Shown: in pieces, positions 5,704 through 5,722 of the stretch
How the letters are laid out: each line of letters starts with the position of its first letter
Position numbering within the stretch: the stretch's first letter is position 1
NCBI GenBank assembly: GCA_018716005.1
Contig: DVKN01000153.1
Span: forward strand, 1-5,722
Reading direction: 5' to 3'
DNA length: 5,722 nucleotides
Origin: Candidatus Scatomorpha stercoravium
GTDB lineage: Bacteria > Bacillota > Clostridia > Oscillospirales > Oscillospiraceae
Translations under genes and position numbers: made by a program
Notes under the pieces: model-generated
The model's input: the letters and a program-made list of their open reading frames with translations, nothing else
The model's database searches: none
What the model was told of the DNA's origin: nothing

Positions 5704-5722
5704 ATGGATTTCATACTTTACG
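5704..5722 (+). CDS. Start of a further gene, product unknown (3' end outside the window)
   Basis: GGAGG at 5690-5694 is followed nine bases later by ATG at 5704, and six codons (MDFILY) are visible before the window ends. The terminator and promoter candidates upstream suggest this gene is transcribed separately from the mod genes. Nothing can be said of its function. Confidence 0.55.

Noticed and set aside
1..5722. CRISPR arrays, tRNA or rRNA genes, insertion sequences, toxin-antitoxin or defence genes
   Set aside because: No regularly spaced repeats, tRNA-like cloverleaf, transposase motif or terminal inverted repeats were seen. The window is almost fully occupied by Moco and molybdate transport genes.

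Overview
The window carries a compact, single-strand block of molybdenum cofactor (Moco) biosynthesis genes followed directly by a complete molybdate ABC importer. Every real gene is on the + strand. In order: the 3' end of a MoeA-like molybdopterin-binding protein (1-402), moaC (402-875), moaA (882-1847), a MOSC-MogA fusion (1852-2787), modA (2898-3773), modB (3840-4508) and modC (4505-5578). A hairpin terminator candidate, an extended -10 promoter candidate and the first six codons of a further gene (5704 onward) complete the window.

The organism is GC-rich and, from the cysteine-rich MoeA-like tail, the lipoprotein-type ModA, the AGGTGA/GGAGG ribosome binding sites and the use of TTG as a start, looks like an anaerobic bacterium of the Clostridia (Oscillospirales-like). 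A Synergistota-like origin cannot be excluded from sequence alone. Isoleucine is often written ATA despite the high GC (11 of 17 in modB, 14 of 19 in modC), but rarely in modA (2 of 13).

Layout. The first four genes are packed with one-base overlaps or gaps of a few bases, so they are almost certainly one transcript. A 110-base gap (2788-2897) separates them from modA and holds a short GNRA-capped hairpin, weak promoter-like elements and small inverted repeats. The 66-base gap between modA and modB holds a strong GC-rich hairpin without a T-tract, placed where it could make modA transcript more abundant than modBC. modB and modC overlap by four bases (ATGA). After modC a 14-bp hairpin with a moderately T-rich tail ends the unit.

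How the genes work together. ModA binds molybdate outside the membrane, ModB forms the membrane channel and ModC drives import with ATP. MoaA and MoaC convert GTP to cyclic pyranopterin monophosphate. The MogA-type domain adenylylates molybdopterin and the MoeA-like protein inserts molybdenum or performs a related cofactor-handling step. The MOSC domain suggests sulfur or cofactor handling. Molybdopterin synthase (MoaD, MoaE) and its activator MoeB are not in the window and must lie elsewhere if the pathway is complete. I see no clearly undescribed system here. The most notable points are the metal-ligand-like cysteine tail on the MoeA-like protein, the MOSC-MogA fusion, the intergenic hairpin, the unusual ModC C-terminus and the modA-specific codon choice.
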